Shown: one piece after another, positions 16,799-27,599 of the stretch | Layout: every line of letters starts with the position of its first letter | Position numbering within the stretch: the stretch's first letter is position 1 | Source of the DNA: Bacteroidota bacterium | GTDB taxonomy: Bacteria; Bacteroidota; Bacteroidia; Palsa-965 | DNA length: 64,000 bases | Direction of reading: 5' to 3' | NCBI GenBank assembly: GCA_020402865.1 | Contig: JADBYT010000019.1 | Coordinates: 160,267-224,266, forward strand | The notes under the pieces: generated by a model | Seen by the model: only the letters and a program-made list of their open reading frames with translations | Databases searched by the model: none | What the model was told of the DNA's origin: nothing | Program-made: the position numbers and the translations under genes

Positions 16799-17218
16799 GT
16801 GAGAGTGTTACTAACCCTTCTTCTGTTTTGCGCTGCTTTCCCGCTTCACGCGCAGCTGCGCACCGTACACAAAACAGAGGTTGTTCATCACGCTAACGGA
16901 AAAGTCAGCACACGCACAACAACGTACACTACCACACGCCGCCGGCCCGATCCGGGCAGCCCGTACAAAAAAGAAAAAATTGTGCGCACGGCATTCGACT
17001 CAGCCGGACGCAAAACGGAAACCTACAAATTAGTGCGGCAGTTTACCCGCGAAGGCCGCCCCTGCCGCGATTTACGCATGAAACAAACGCTTTACAGCCA
17101 GGGCAGGCGCATCCGTTTTGAGAAAAGCCGCTGCGACGGCCGCCGGACTGTGGTGCGCGAATATGCCAATGGCCGTAGGATTTCAAAATGTATAAACCGC
17201 CGGCCAAAACGCACATAA
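16799..17218 (+). CDS. Small secreted basic protein, 139 aa
   Basis: A signal peptide (MRVLLTLLLFCAAFPLHAQ) is followed by an Arg/Lys/Thr-rich chain with repeated charged turns (TRTTTYTTTRRRPDPGSP, YANGRRISKCINRRPKR). The start is GTG; the nearby ATG at 16794 meets a stop after two codons. A -7-like TATCTTTA sits 5 bases before the GTG. Two cysteines near positions 90 and 112 could form a disulfide. No family is recognised. It is 32 bp upstream of the amidase gene, so a cell-wall-associated role is possible but unproven. Confidence 0.6.
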   Translation: MRVLLTLLLFCAAFPLHAQLRTVHKTEVVHHANGKVSTRTTTYTTTRRRPDPGSPYKKEKIVRTAFDSAGRKTETYKLVRQFTREGRPCRDLRMKQTLYSQGRRIRFEKSRCDGRRTVVREYANGRRISKCINRRPKRT

Positions 17219-17250
17219 ACGGCACGATTATTTCTCACTCCGATACACTT

Positions 17251-18591
17251 ATGCTTACACGTTTTTGCATTACGTTTCTGCTGCTTGCCTGCACCACACT
17301 GCATGCACAAATACCCGTTTTCGGGGCCGACAGCCTGATGAAGCATTACACGCAACGCACAAAACTGCTGCTCGACCGCAGCGGGGCATTGGGCGCGCAT
17401 TACCACATTGATTTATTCGGTGTAAATATTTACGCCGATGCAGCCGCCAAAGCCGCCGGAAAGGCCGAATACCGCGTAAGCTGGAACGAACTGCCCATTT
17501 ACAAAGCCATTCTCGCTCACGCCCCGCGCGAAGAAGCACGGCGCATCATGCTCGAAAAAGGCAATGGCCCGTTTCCGCCCGAAATCACCAAAACCTACTA
17601 CCAGCTGGGTACGCACAAGCATGGCGATTTTGCCCCCACGGCTACATTGCCGCTCAACGGACTGCGCATCGCACTCGACCCCGGTCATTTTGCACACGAC
17701 TCGGCCAGCAGCCGGGTAGAGGATAAGTACCTCGATTTTTACGTGGCCGGCACCGGCGCCGACAGTGTGCGCATCAACTTCTTCGAATCAAAGCTTACCT
17801 GGCAAACCGCCACGCTGCTGGCCCTGCAACTGCGCAGCGCCGGTGCCGAAGTGATGTTCACACGCGAATACGGCGTTACGGCTTTCGGTAAAACGTATGA
17901 GCAGTGGAAGAAAGACGATTATCCGCGCACACTCGACTCGCTGCTTAAAGTAAGGCCCGGCGATGCCAACCTGAAAAAGCTGAAACAGCCGCGCCTCACG
18001 GGCGACGACCGCCTCATTTTCCGCTACGTTTTCCGCGATGCTGAACTGCGCAAACGTGCCGAACGCATCAACGCATTCCGCCCCGACCTTACGGTAATTA
18101 TCCACTACAACGTGGACGAAACCAACACCGACTGGAAGCAAACCACCGTGCGCAATTACAACATGGCGTTTGCACCCGGCAGCTTCCACAGCGGCGAACT
18201 TTCAGACAGCGAAAAACGTTTCGATTTTCTCCGCCTCCTGCTTACGGAGGAACTGGTGAACAGCATTACGTTTTCAGGCGCTGTAACACGTCGTTTTGAG
18301 TCGGAGCTGAATGTGCCGCTGGCTACACCCAAAGATGCCACGTATTTACAAACCAGCTGCATCACCACCGGGCAGCCGGGTGTGTATTGCCGCAACCTTT
18401 CGCTTTGCCGTTTGGTGCAGGGCACATTGGTGTATGGCGAAACATTGTATCAGGACAATGCGCAGGAATGCACACTGCTCATGCAGGCCGCGCAAAGCAG
18501 CAATCCCGGCCCCGATGCGCGCACGTTTCAGGTGGCAATGGCGTATTACAACGGAATTTTGGATTGGGCGAAGGCGCAGCCGGGGGAGTAA
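17251..18591 (+). CDS. N-acetylmuramoyl-L-alanine amidase (Amidase_3)
   Basis: 446 aa from ATG 17251, which gives a clean signal peptide (MLTRFCITFLLLACTTLHAQ). The zinc amidase fold spans about 150-430: LRIALDPGHF with the first His ligand, FFESKLTWQTA with the Glu ligand, and LTVIIHYNVDE with the second His. A region of about 130 residues precedes it. It cleaves the bond between N-acetylmuramic acid and L-alanine in peptidoglycan, probably during cell separation or turnover. A large insertion (about 240-330) separates the Glu ligand from the IHYN strand, longer than in compact AmiC domains. The preceding secreted gene is probably cotranscribed. Confidence 0.85.
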   Translation: MLTRFCITFLLLACTTLHAQIPVFGADSLMKHYTQRTKLLLDRSGALGAHYHIDLFGVNIYADAAAKAAGKAEYRVSWNELPIYKAILAHAPREEARRIMLEKGNGPFPPEITKTYYQLGTHKHGDFAPTATLPLNGLRIALDPGHFAHDSASSRVEDKYLDFYVAGTGADSVRINFFESKLTWQTATLLALQLRSAGAEVMFTREYGVTAFGKTYEQWKKDDYPRTLDSLLKVRPGDANLKKLKQPRLTGDDRLIFRYVFRDAELRKRAERINAFRPDLTVIIHYNVDETNTDWKQTTVRNYNMAFAPGSFHSGELSDSEKRFDFLRLLLTEELVNSITFSGAVTRRFESELNVPLATPKDATYLQTSCITTGQPGVYCRNLSLCRLVQGTLVYGETLYQDNAQECTLLMQAAQSSNPGPDARTFQVAMAYYNGILDWAKAQPGE

Positions 18592-18593
18592 TT

Positions 18594-19055
18594 TCAATAC
18601 ACATCGTAAATCCAGAAAATACCAATGTGTGCTTCATCCGCCGCAAATGTGCCATGCTGATTCGTGAAATCAGCAAACACTTTTCTCTTTTGTTTCAGTC
18701 CGGTTTGAATGGTAAAATAAACAGGATTTACAAAGAGAGAAAAGAACTGTTGTGCAAGAAATTTACGCTGATAATTTTCAAATGGATAATCAAGCCAGGT
18801 ATAATTCTGTTTGATGGACAATCCGTAATCAATCGCCGTCATTGCTTCATCTCGAGTGTGCGAATAAAATTTTTCCTTGTCAGGATGGCGGTCAATTCCA
18901 CATTCTGCAGAGAGATGAGCAAACAGTTCATCAAACGTATGCAACTGCGCAGGTCGTTCAATAACTTCCAGTATTATTTCGCCCGAACGCCAGTTATGCC
19001 AGTTTATTTCTTGACGCATTAAATGAAGGGTTTGCTGTATGTGTTGCGTAATCAT
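18594..19055 (-). CDS. Hypothetical protein, 153 aa
   Basis: Not recognised. Start at ATG 19055 (MITQHIQQTLHLMRQ); a TTG three codons earlier is possible. It is helical in the first half (INWHNWRSGEIILEVIERP), has no signal peptide, and ends with hydrophobic strands (GIFWIYDVY). It converges with the amidase gene, whose stop is 2 bp away. No neighbour gives a functional clue. Confidence 0.6.
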   Translation of the reverse strand: MITQHIQQTLHLMRQEINWHNWRSGEIILEVIERPAQLHTFDELFAHLSAECGIDRHPDKEKFYSHTRDEAMTAIDYGLSIKQNYTWLDYPFENYQRKFLAQQFFSLFVNPVYFTIQTGLKQKRKVFADFTNQHGTFAADEAHIGIFWIYDVY

Positions 19056-19089
19056 ACGTTTCAAATAAAACTAAATGATTGCCAAAGCA

Positions 19090-19119
19090 AAGCGGCTCAA
19101 CTTTACAGAAGAGCCGCTT
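19090..19119. terminator. Hairpin downstream of the 77-aa lipoprotein gene
   Basis: Stem AAGCGGCTC/GAGCCGCTT with a 12-base loop. The T tract on the minus strand is weak, but the site is right for ending the 20978-19126 transcript. Confidence 0.6.
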
Positions 19120-19125
19120 CGATTT

Positions 19126-19359
19126 TTATCCTTTAAAGAAATCGCTGTTGCGTTTATTCATTTTCTTGCGTGCCCGCTTGCCCTGTTTCTTAGCGGCCTT
19201 CTCGGCACGTTTCTGCGCTTTCTGATGATCTTTCAGTATGGTTTCGCTGGTGTGCGTTTTGGCATTCTTGTATTCATTCGTAGGCCCGTCGCGGCGTGAG
19301 CGGCAGGAGGTAAAAATGGCCAGCGAAACGGCTGCGGTAAGAATGAGAATGCGGTTCAT
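19126..19359 (-). CDS. Small lysine-rich lipoprotein, 77 aa
   Basis: The signal peptide ends in the lipobox FTSC (Cys19), followed by a very basic stretch (HQKAQKRAEKAAKKQGKRARKK) and a short tail SDFFKG. It is predicted to be a membrane-anchored periplasmic peptide that could sit on peptidoglycan or other polyanions. It follows the TlpA-like gene by 29 bp and is probably in the same transcript. Small basic lipoproteins of this shape are common in Bacteroidota and uncharacterised. Confidence 0.65.
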   Translation of the reverse strand: MNRILILTAAVSLAIFTSCRSRRDGPTNEYKNAKTHTSETILKDHQKAQKRAEKAAKKQGKRARKKMNKRNSDFFKG

Positions 19360-19388
19360 AGTATATGCTAAACGCTGGGCGGTAAAAA

Positions 19389-20978
19389 TTATTTCGGCGA
19401 GGCCTTTTTACGATCGTCGTTGATGCGGCGGTTTAGGAAGGTTTCCACACCTTTTGCATCCAGACGTTTGGCAAAAATTTTCTTGTTCTTGTCGAGAATG
19501 TAGAGCGTAGGCGTGCTATATACATCGTAAAAATATTTATAGTTGGCTACTTTCTGCGCATCGGTTGACATTACGTTTACCCAGGTAAGTTTATTATCGG
19601 CTATAAACTTTTTCCAAGAAAGCGAATCGTATTCTGCATTAATTGCATACACTTCAACCGATACACCCGCTGCCCGCAACGAATCGTAATAGGTTTTGAT
19701 AATGGGAATATCATGTTTGCAGTGGCCGCAGGTGGGTTCCCAGAAAATTACAATCGTATAATCGGCATTTACATACTGCAGCTGGCGGATCACACCATTG
19801 GCATCAGGCAGTTGAATATTTACTGCGCTGGCACCAATTAAGGTGTATTTCAGTTTTTCTGCACGGTCAATAATTTTCTTGAGTTGTGTTTCATTCAGCC
19901 ACCACACTTTACCTTTCATGTGATAGGTTTGCACCATATTCACAAAAATGGCATCGTAGCCCATTACCTTTGATACCTCGTAGGTATAAGTTACATAATG
20001 CACTGCATATTTAAACAAATCACTGTCGTGGGTTTGTGCAATAATCCAGTGTGCCGCTTTGATTATTGAATCCGGGTCCGGCGCGGTAATTTTCTCTAAA
20101 TAGAATTTGATTTTGTTGTGATACACCGGTGTGCGCAGCATGCGTCCGTCGCTGAAATCAAAACCATCCCAGTAGTGCAGTTTATAGTTGCGGTTGTTGT
20201 ATGCCGAGTCGATGTTGCCGTTTGCCAGTCGGGGACATTTATCGTAGGGCAGCAGGTCGGGTTCGTCCATGGCGCGCAGCACTTTGGAGAAGAAGCTGTC
20301 GGGGTATTTTTTCTGGTAAAACTCGCGCTTGTAGGCTTTCACTTCACTGTCGAGTGTGGTAATTTTTTCGCGCGCTTTCTTTTCCTCGGCCGTGTCTTTG
20401 GCTTCGGTGGCTTTTTTCATTTCAGCCTGCAGCTTTTCCATCTCTTTTGATTTTTTGGAGAGATAGAGGTTGTGTTCCTGGAAGATTTCATTCTCGCGCG
20501 AGCCGGTAATTTTCATTTTGCCTACCAGATCAGCGGTGTCGGTTTCCATGGCAAAGTTCATTTGCCCGTCGAGGAGAATAACTTCAAAGTATTTGGGGCC
20601 CGAAGCGGTGGGAAATTGAATAATATAAATGCCGGCATCATGCTTTTCGGTGCTTTTGAAGAGCATATTCCCGTTCGCATCTACTCTGGCGCTGTCCTGA
20701 ATGTATTGTTTATCGCCAAAGTAGTTTGCCAGCACGGCACTGCCTTCTGAGGCGCCTTTTACGCGCACTTTGAGGTTGAGCTGTTTGGCGGGCGGTACGG
20801 TGGGTTTAGCCGGCGCGGGTTTAGCGGCAGGTTTTGCCGCTGCCGATTGTGTGGCTGCCGGTTTTGCTGCCGCAGCTTGCGGTTTTTGTGCAGGTTTCTG
20901 AGCCGGTTTTTGAGCGGGAGTCTGCGCCATTGCCAGCGCAGAAATTCCAAGCCATGCAAGTGTAAGAAGCTGTTTCAT
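19389..20978 (-). CDS. TlpA-like thioredoxin with DUF4369/DUF5106-type region
   Basis: 529 aa. The signal peptide ends in MAQ, followed by a low-complexity Pro/Ala/Lys/Gln linker (residues 20-65). Residues 68-160 look like the beta domain (DUF4369-like) that precedes TlpA in Bacteroidota. A helical middle (DUF5106-like) follows, with a Lys/Glu coiled segment near 180-220. The C-terminal thioredoxin domain carries the active site CGHC in FWEPTCGHCKHD and the cis-Pro STPTLY. It should act as a periplasmic thiol-disulfide oxidoreductase, reducing protein or small-molecule disulfides. Its substrate is unknown. Confidence 0.88.
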   Translation of the reverse strand: MKQLLTLAWLGISALAMAQTPAQKPAQKPAQKPQAAAAKPAATQSAAAKPAAKPAPAKPTVPPAKQLNLKVRVKGASEGSAVLANYFGDKQYIQDSARVDANGNMLFKSTEKHDAGIYIIQFPTASGPKYFEVILLDGQMNFAMETDTADLVGKMKITGSRENEIFQEHNLYLSKKSKEMEKLQAEMKKATEAKDTAEEKKAREKITTLDSEVKAYKREFYQKKYPDSFFSKVLRAMDEPDLLPYDKCPRLANGNIDSAYNNRNYKLHYWDGFDFSDGRMLRTPVYHNKIKFYLEKITAPDPDSIIKAAHWIIAQTHDSDLFKYAVHYVTYTYEVSKVMGYDAIFVNMVQTYHMKGKVWWLNETQLKKIIDRAEKLKYTLIGASAVNIQLPDANGVIRQLQYVNADYTIVIFWEPTCGHCKHDIPIIKTYYDSLRAAGVSVEVYAINAEYDSLSWKKFIADNKLTWVNVMSTDAQKVANYKYFYDVYSTPTLYILDKNKKIFAKRLDAKGVETFLNRRINDDRKKASPK

Positions 20979-21065
20979 ACGTGTGGTTTGCCGGGTAAAG
21001 ATAGCAAATTGGGAAGGGACAAATTCTCCGGCATACCAGCAAAAACTGAGCCAGAAAATGCCTTG

Positions 21066-22268
21066 TCAGCTGCGGGCCAGTTTTACCAATCCGCGCCAGA
21101 TAGCCAGCAAATTGGCACCTGTAAACAGTGCCGCACAGGCAAAACCGGCCAGCACAACACTAAGGCTGATGCCGCTGTCGAGCTGCAAATCGGGACTTTG
21201 CGAGGCGAGATAACTGGCCAGCACAGGTTTACCCAGCAGCAGGCATACCAGCGCCAGCGCCAGCACACCGGCATACAGCAAGGCATAAAAGCGGATGTAG
21301 CGTTTGCAAAGCTGCCCCGGCGTATAGCCAATGCGGATAAGCGTTTGCAGTTCCCACGCCGATTTGCTGAGCAGCAGCTGCGCATACAGCAAAAAACTGA
21401 GCAGGGCAAGCAGCACAATAAGTATGCCCACGCCCGACACAATGGTCATAAGCACATTGAGTGCGGCCTGCAGCCGTCCGCTGCGCATGTTTTCCACATT
21501 GGTTTCGTAGCCGTTATCGGCAAAGTAGGCGGCCAGTTTGCCCATGCCGCGGCCTTCGCAGGCCACAATTACGCGGCTGGGCACCTCGCTGCCGGGCGCA
21601 ATGCCGGCGTACTGCTGGTTGGCATAATCAATAAAGCTTTGCGGAGCCAGAATGCTGTTTATCCTGTCGCTGAAACCGGCCAGCCTGCCTTTGAAGGTGG
21701 CCGAGCCTTTGGCGCCGCTCACTTTCACTTCAAAGCTCATCAGCCCCACCACTTCTTCGGTAAGCTGCGGCAGGCCCTGCGTGGGGGCAAAGCCGAAGTT
21801 GTACAGCCGCATGTAATCGCGCGGGATGATGATGGGCACTTCACTGTCGCCTTCGCGCCAGCGCCAGCTTGCTGTTTTCACATCCATAAAGCCGTCGGGC
21901 ACCGCTTCAAAGAAAAGCTGGGTGTACATGCCCGGCAAACCTTCACCGGCCTGCGTGCTTACGCTTACTTTGAAGCGGCTGGTAGTAAGCGGTGCGGCGT
22001 TTTGCACGCCTTCAATGCCTTTGAGTGCTTCAATATCGGCCTGTTCAAAGCCTTTTTTGCCGCCGAAAAGCGTATTGAGCAGGTTTACTTTTTTGTTGAT
22101 GACCAGGTATTGCGTGCCGTTGAGGTTTTGCTCACTGCCGAATACTTTGGCCACATCGGTGTAAAGTTGCAGGGCAGCGAGCAACAAAAACATGCCGATA
22201 AATGCGCCGGTAACGGCCACAATCAGCGTGCCGGTCTGGCGGTGCTGGAAAAGGAGGCGGCGCAGCAT
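21066..22268 (-). CDS. ABC transporter permease (FtsX/MacB-like)
   Basis: 400 aa: one N-terminal membrane helix (TLIVAVTGAFIGMFLLLAA), a large periplasmic domain of about 200 residues, then three membrane helices near the C-terminus (VGILIVLLALLSFLLYAQLL, FYALLYAGVLALALVCLLL and the last at 370-390). This is the type VII (MacB/FtsX/LolC) layout. Its start codon overlaps the stop of the ATPase gene (TGATG), so the two are coupled. It probably exports lipoproteins, peptides or signals, or drives a periplasmic enzyme mechanically; no partner adaptor gene is adjacent. Confidence 0.82.
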   Translation of the reverse strand: MLRRLLFQHRQTGTLIVAVTGAFIGMFLLLAALQLYTDVAKVFGSEQNLNGTQYLVINKKVNLLNTLFGGKKGFEQADIEALKGIEGVQNAAPLTTSRFKVSVSTQAGEGLPGMYTQLFFEAVPDGFMDVKTASWRWREGDSEVPIIIPRDYMRLYNFGFAPTQGLPQLTEEVVGLMSFEVKVSGAKGSATFKGRLAGFSDRINSILAPQSFIDYANQQYAGIAPGSEVPSRVIVACEGRGMGKLAAYFADNGYETNVENMRSGRLQAALNVLMTIVSGVGILIVLLALLSFLLYAQLLLSKSAWELQTLIRIGYTPGQLCKRYIRFYALLYAGVLALALVCLLLGKPVLASYLASQSPDLQLDSGISLSVVLAGFACAALFTGANLLAIWRGLVKLARS

Positions 22269-22909
22269 CAGATAATGAGTTGACGGGTGAACGAGAAAGG
22301 AGCCGAGCCGCCGAGGCTGGTAAGCATAAGTCCGGCGTGGTGGCGGGTGCAGTGTTCGGTAATCAGTTTGGCCGCAATACCGGCGTTTGCATCGTCGAGG
22401 TGACTGAAAGGCTCGTCGAGCAGCAAAAGTTCAAACGGCTGTGCCAGTGCGCGTATAATGGCCACGCGCTGCTGCTGCCCCAGCGATAGCGTGCCGCAGC
22501 TTTGGTTGAGGCGGTGATCCACGCCAAGCATTTCGGCCATTTGTTTAATCTCCTGTTCGGTGAGTGCGGAGGTGAGGTTGTTTTTCAGCTGAATGTTTTC
22601 AAGCGCCGTAAGCTGCCCGAACAGGCGCATGTCCTGAAACACAGCCGAAAGCTTGCGGCGGCGCAGTGCAGCCCAGTCGTTGAGCGAAATGCGGCGGATG
22701 TCGGTGCCGTCAATACTAACCGTGCCGTTGTAATCGTTGCGCAGGCCGTAGAGCAATGACACCAGCGTGGTTTTGCCTGTGCCCGAAGGAGCCTGCACCA
22801 GCAAATACTCGCCGCTGCTTACCGTGCATTCCGATTTCCACACACTGCCCTGCACCAGCGGCGAATCGGCCAGCGGATGGGGCAGCACCTGACTGAGCGT
22901 AATTTGCAT
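22268..22909 (-). CDS. ABC transporter ATP-binding protein
   Basis: 213 aa, a single nucleotide-binding domain with Walker A APSGTGKTTL (residues 39-48), Q-loop, signature LSLGQQQR, Walker B LLLLDEP and an H-loop region. The size and the short spacing fit the LolD/MacB-type ATPases that pair with FtsX-like permeases. It overlaps the permease gene by 1 bp and lies 8 bp after the DUF4836-like gene. The signature reads LSLGQ rather than LSGGQ, a mild change seen in some family members. Confidence 0.9.
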   Translation of the reverse strand: MQITLSQVLPHPLADSPLVQGSVWKSECTVSSGEYLLVQAPSGTGKTTLVSLLYGLRNDYNGTVSIDGTDIRRISLNDWAALRRRKLSAVFQDMRLFGQLTALENIQLKNNLTSALTEQEIKQMAEMLGVDHRLNQSCGTLSLGQQQRVAIIRALAQPFELLLLDEPFSHLDDANAGIAAKLITEHCTRHHAGLMLTSLGGSAPFSFTRQLII

Positions 22910-22917
22910 GGCGCTGC

Positions 22918-24564
22918 TTAAAATGTGTTCATGGTTTCGGCAGTGTGCGCCAGCAGGCGGTACAGCGAGTTTGAACCATCGGTAGCCGGCACAAGATGAA
23001 CCTGTAGCAGGTTGCTGTTGCCTTTTCCGCTCAGACTTACATATTGCAGCGGTTTGCCAAAGCGCACCATGTTCATGTAGTCGCGGTTGCCCATTTCCTT
23101 TTTCAGCATGTCGGTAAAAGTAGCCGGCATTTTTTCGGGAATGAGTTCAAAACGGCCTGCAAGTGCGCCTTTGATATCTGTATCGGCAGGTGCTTTGCCC
23201 TGTAAACGGCCGGTGCGGATGAGTTCGTTTGCGGCGGCGTAGCTGTTGGTTACAATCATGTGTTTGCCTTTCATCGCCACATACACATTGGCCCCAAAAC
23301 CTGACGACGCACTGTAAAGTCCGCTGCTTACAGGTTGCATGTGAATCTTTTCGCGCAGCATTTTACCCGGAAACGCGGTATCGGTAATTCCCACATTGAG
23401 CACAAACACGGGTACTTCAATGGCGGCCGGAGAAGTATATTCATCGCTCTCAAACCCGTCGAAACGGCTGTTGAACTGCTCATACATTTTGCGCATGGCT
23501 TCCATCTTTTCCTTCAGCACCGGATCTTCATCCACAATATTGCGGTAATCGGTCAGCGCAAGTGATATATCGCCGTTAAAGCTGCGCAGCATATCTTCCA
23601 TGGGCATCCCCATTTCATCTTCAATTTCTTCAATCCCGCGTTTGGTATTGGCATCAGCCCTGAGCTGTCCGAGCATCGCTTTAAGGTCGAGTGCAAGGCT
23701 GATGAAACCAATCGGATTTTTATCGGCCAGTGCATCCAGGTGCCCGGCCTCGGGTCCCGAAGTGCGCAATACTTCCTGTGTTCCATCGGCATGGTGAACC
23801 GTAGAGAGAAAATCCACGCTTTCGTCTTCAAAGTTCACCAGCAAATCAGTCCATCCTGTTGACGAACCAAACATGTTGTAAATGCCCATCCAGTCGCGGG
23901 CATCAGCCGTGCGCTGTACCACATTGTTATCCACCATCAGCCCGATATCAAAATCCTGCGCGGCAAAGGCCTTGTAGTTTGGATTGTCGAGAATGGAATA
24001 TTCCTGGGGCTGACGCATCAAACGTTCGGCCTGTTTCTGGTTGCTTTCGTCAATAAGCGGATTGCCCAGAAACAGCACACCGGCTTCATCGTTCCAGCAT
24101 AAACCTACATAACGTTCAATGGCAATGTACCAAAGGCCATCCACTTTATTCGGACGGGTGTAGCCGCCAATTTTGGCGATGTTGGAGGCAAACTGTCCGC
24201 CATCGTTTATTTTAAACACGAGCCCGGTTGTGGTTACACCGTCCTGCTGATTGACAAATCCGGCAATGTTCTGGGTAATATCAGCGCCAAGGTTCATCGG
24301 GTCGTCGAGCACCTGTTTCATTTCGGGGCTCATGGTGCCTTTTCCCATTGCTTTCTGGAACACGGGCAGGAGCATGAGTTTTTTCGGATCGGCTTTTGTA
24401 AACAGGCTGCGCACATTAATTACGGCCACGGTAGTGGCTTCTTTGGGGATAAGGCGCAGATGTGCATCGGTTTTGCCAAATTTCATCCACACAAATAACG
24501 CCGCAGCGCCCAGCGCCATTACGCTGCCGCCGGCAATGAGACCAATTTTAAGTCCTTTGTTCAT
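22918..24564 (-). CDS. DUF4836-like membrane-anchored protein
   Basis: 548 aa. One N-terminal membrane helix (GLIAGGSVMALGAAALFVWM) is followed by a large exported part. The opening of the exported part (LRLIPKEATTVAVINVRSLF) matches the DUF4836 family, whose members start with a VPxDAxVVVxVNxxSL strand. The remainder has repeated alpha/beta segments including GDISLALTDYR. The family function is not known; proteins of this type are usually found in the Bacteroidota envelope. It is cotranscribed with the DEAD helicase (29 bp) and the ABC transporter (8 bp), so it could be an accessory of the transporter. Confidence 0.65.
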   Translation of the reverse strand: MNKGLKIGLIAGGSVMALGAAALFVWMKFGKTDAHLRLIPKEATTVAVINVRSLFTKADPKKLMLLPVFQKAMGKGTMSPEMKQVLDDPMNLGADITQNIAGFVNQQDGVTTTGLVFKINDGGQFASNIAKIGGYTRPNKVDGLWYIAIERYVGLCWNDEAGVLFLGNPLIDESNQKQAERLMRQPQEYSILDNPNYKAFAAQDFDIGLMVDNNVVQRTADARDWMGIYNMFGSSTGWTDLLVNFEDESVDFLSTVHHADGTQEVLRTSGPEAGHLDALADKNPIGFISLALDLKAMLGQLRADANTKRGIEEIEDEMGMPMEDMLRSFNGDISLALTDYRNIVDEDPVLKEKMEAMRKMYEQFNSRFDGFESDEYTSPAAIEVPVFVLNVGITDTAFPGKMLREKIHMQPVSSGLYSASSGFGANVYVAMKGKHMIVTNSYAAANELIRTGRLQGKAPADTDIKGALAGRFELIPEKMPATFTDMLKKEMGNRDYMNMVRFGKPLQYVSLSGKGNSNLLQVHLVPATDGSNSLYRLLAHTAETMNTF

Positions 24565-24593
24565 GGTATAGAAAAATAGGGGATTGGGAAGAA

Positions 24594-25994
<1,401 letters not shown>

Positions 25995-26145
25995 TGATTA
26001 GGTTACAGAAATAAATGCAGGTGTACTGCGTAAAACTCCGGTGAAGATACGCATTTCGCGGCTATGGCGACTTGTAAAAATTGTGAAGGGAAGGTAATGT
26101 ATGGGTAATGGACTTGCGGATGTGTGAACCTGTATTTCTTCGTGT

Positions 26146-26185
26146 GCTACACTTAAACAAGTCTGGAGACTTGTTTAAGTGTAGC
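26146..26185. repeat. Perfect long hairpin in the 25995-26316 spacer
   Basis: 18-bp arms around a TGGA loop (arm ACTTAAACAAGTC and its complement), between the helicase and SPT genes. A nested hairpin follows at 26184-26223 (GCGGAAAGTTT/AAACTTTCCGC with inner TTCGGC/GCCGAA). No gene is seen in this 320-bp spacer. It may be a REP-type or regulatory RNA structure. Confidence 0.6.
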
Positions 26186-26269
26186 GGAAAGTTTATTCGG
26201 CTTTGCCGAAGAAAACTTTCCGCAGCCTTTGGGCCTTTGGCCTGCGGGCTGCGGGCTTGGCAGAAAAAA

Positions 26270-26295
26270 ACAGGCTGCCTTTGCGGGCAGCCTGT
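26270..26295 (-). terminator. Terminator of the SPT-like gene
   Basis: Stem CAGGCTGCC/GGCAGCCTG; on the minus strand it is followed by seven T. It lies 22 bp past the stop codon at 26317. Confidence 0.85.
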
Positions 26296-26316
26296 GTGTG
26301 CATGTGTGTGAAAAAA

Positions 26317-27561
26317 TTAAAAAGCGGCAATTTTCTCGCTCTGGTACTGGCCCGACACAAGTTTGTTGCGGATGGCAGAAAACGCATCAACGGTGTATTT
26401 CACATCGTCGAGCGTATGTACGGCGGTGGGAATGAGGCGCAGAATGATCTGGCCTTTCGGAATAACCGGATAAACCACCATGGAGCAGAAGATGTTGTAG
26501 TTTTCGCGCAGATCGAGGATGAGGTTGGTGGCCTCAGGAATAGAACCGTTGAGGTACACCGGCGTAACGGGCGATGAAGTGGTGCCGATGTTGAAACCGG
26601 CTTCTTTCAGCCCGCTTTGCAGGGCGTTGGTTATTGTCCAGAGCTGTTCGCGCAGTTCGGGGTGTTTGTTCATCAGCTCCAGACGCTTGAGCAGGCCAAC
26701 CACCAGCGGCAGCGGCAGCGATTTGGCGAAAATCTGCGAACGCATGTTGTAGCGCAGGTATTCTACCACGTCTTCGGTTGATGAAATGTAGCCGCCGATG
26801 AGGGCAAACGACTTGGCAAAGGTGCCGAAGTAAATGTCTATTCCGTCCTGACAGCCCTGTGCTTCGCCGGTGCCGCCGCCTGTGGGGCCCATGGTACCGC
26901 AGCCGTGCGCATCGTCAACAAACAGACGGAAATTGAATTTATTTTTCAGTGCTACAATCTCTTTCAGCTTGCCCTGGTTGCCGCTCATGCCAAACACGCC
27001 TTCGGTAAGCACGAGGATGGAACCGTTGGTGCCTTCTACCAGTTTGGTAGCGCGCTCAAGCTGCTTCTCGAGGTTGGCTATGTCGTTGTGCGGATACACA
27101 AAACGCTTGCCCATGTGCAGGCGCACACCGTCGATAATGCAGGCGTGCGACTCAGCATCATACACAATCACATCGTGGCGGTCAACCAAACAGTCGATGG
27201 CCGAAACCATGGCCTGATAGCCGAAATTGCAGAGGATGGTATCTTCTTTTTTCACCAGTTCGCTCAGGCCGGCTTCCAGCTGTTCGTGGAAGTTTGAGTT
27301 GCCCGACATCATGCGGGCGCCCATGGGCTGGGCAAAACCATACTGGGCAGCGGCGTCGGCATCGGCCTTACGCACTTCCGGGTGGTTGGCCAGACCGAGG
27401 TAGTTGTTCAGGCTCCAGACCAAACGCTCTTTGCCGCGGAAAATCATACGGTTGCTGATATCGCCTTCCAGCTTGGGGAAAGTGAAATAGCCATGCGACT
27501 CTTTGGCATGTTTGCCGAGCGGGCCGCGGTTCTCTCTGATCTTGTCGAACAGGTCTCTCAT
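26317..27561 (-). CDS. spt: Alpha-oxoamine synthase, serine palmitoyltransferase-like
   Basis: 414 aa PLP enzyme of the alpha-oxoamine synthase group. Seen: SLNNYLGLANHPEV near the N-terminus, MSGNSNFHEQLE, the PLP-contacting Asp/His in LFVDDAHGCG, and the Schiff-base Lys in GTFAKSFALIGGY. Bacteroidota use such an enzyme to condense serine with an acyl-CoA to 3-ketosphinganine, the first step to sphingolipids; glycine C-acetyltransferase and BioF are the alternatives. The long N-terminus and sequence character favour the SPT call over Kbl, but only a tree would settle it. A -7 element is at 27600-27607. Confidence 0.75.
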   Translation of the reverse strand: MRDLFDKIRENRGPLGKHAKESHGYFTFPKLEGDISNRMIFRGKERLVWSLNNYLGLANHPEVRKADADAAAQYGFAQPMGARMMSGNSNFHEQLEAGLSELVKKEDTILCNFGYQAMVSAIDCLVDRHDVIVYDAESHACIIDGVRLHMGKRFVYPHNDIANLEKQLERATKLVEGTNGSILVLTEGVFGMSGNQGKLKEIVALKNKFNFRLFVDDAHGCGTMGPTGGGTGEAQGCQDGIDIYFGTFAKSFALIGGYISSTEDVVEYLRYNMRSQIFAKSLPLPLVVGLLKRLELMNKHPELREQLWTITNALQSGLKEAGFNIGTTSSPVTPVYLNGSIPEATNLILDLRENYNIFCSMVVYPVIPKGQIILRLIPTAVHTLDDVKYTVDAFSAIRNKLVSGQYQSEKIAAF

Positions 27562-27599
27562 ATCGGGTATGAACTGGTGTTTAAGGCTAAATGGATAGA

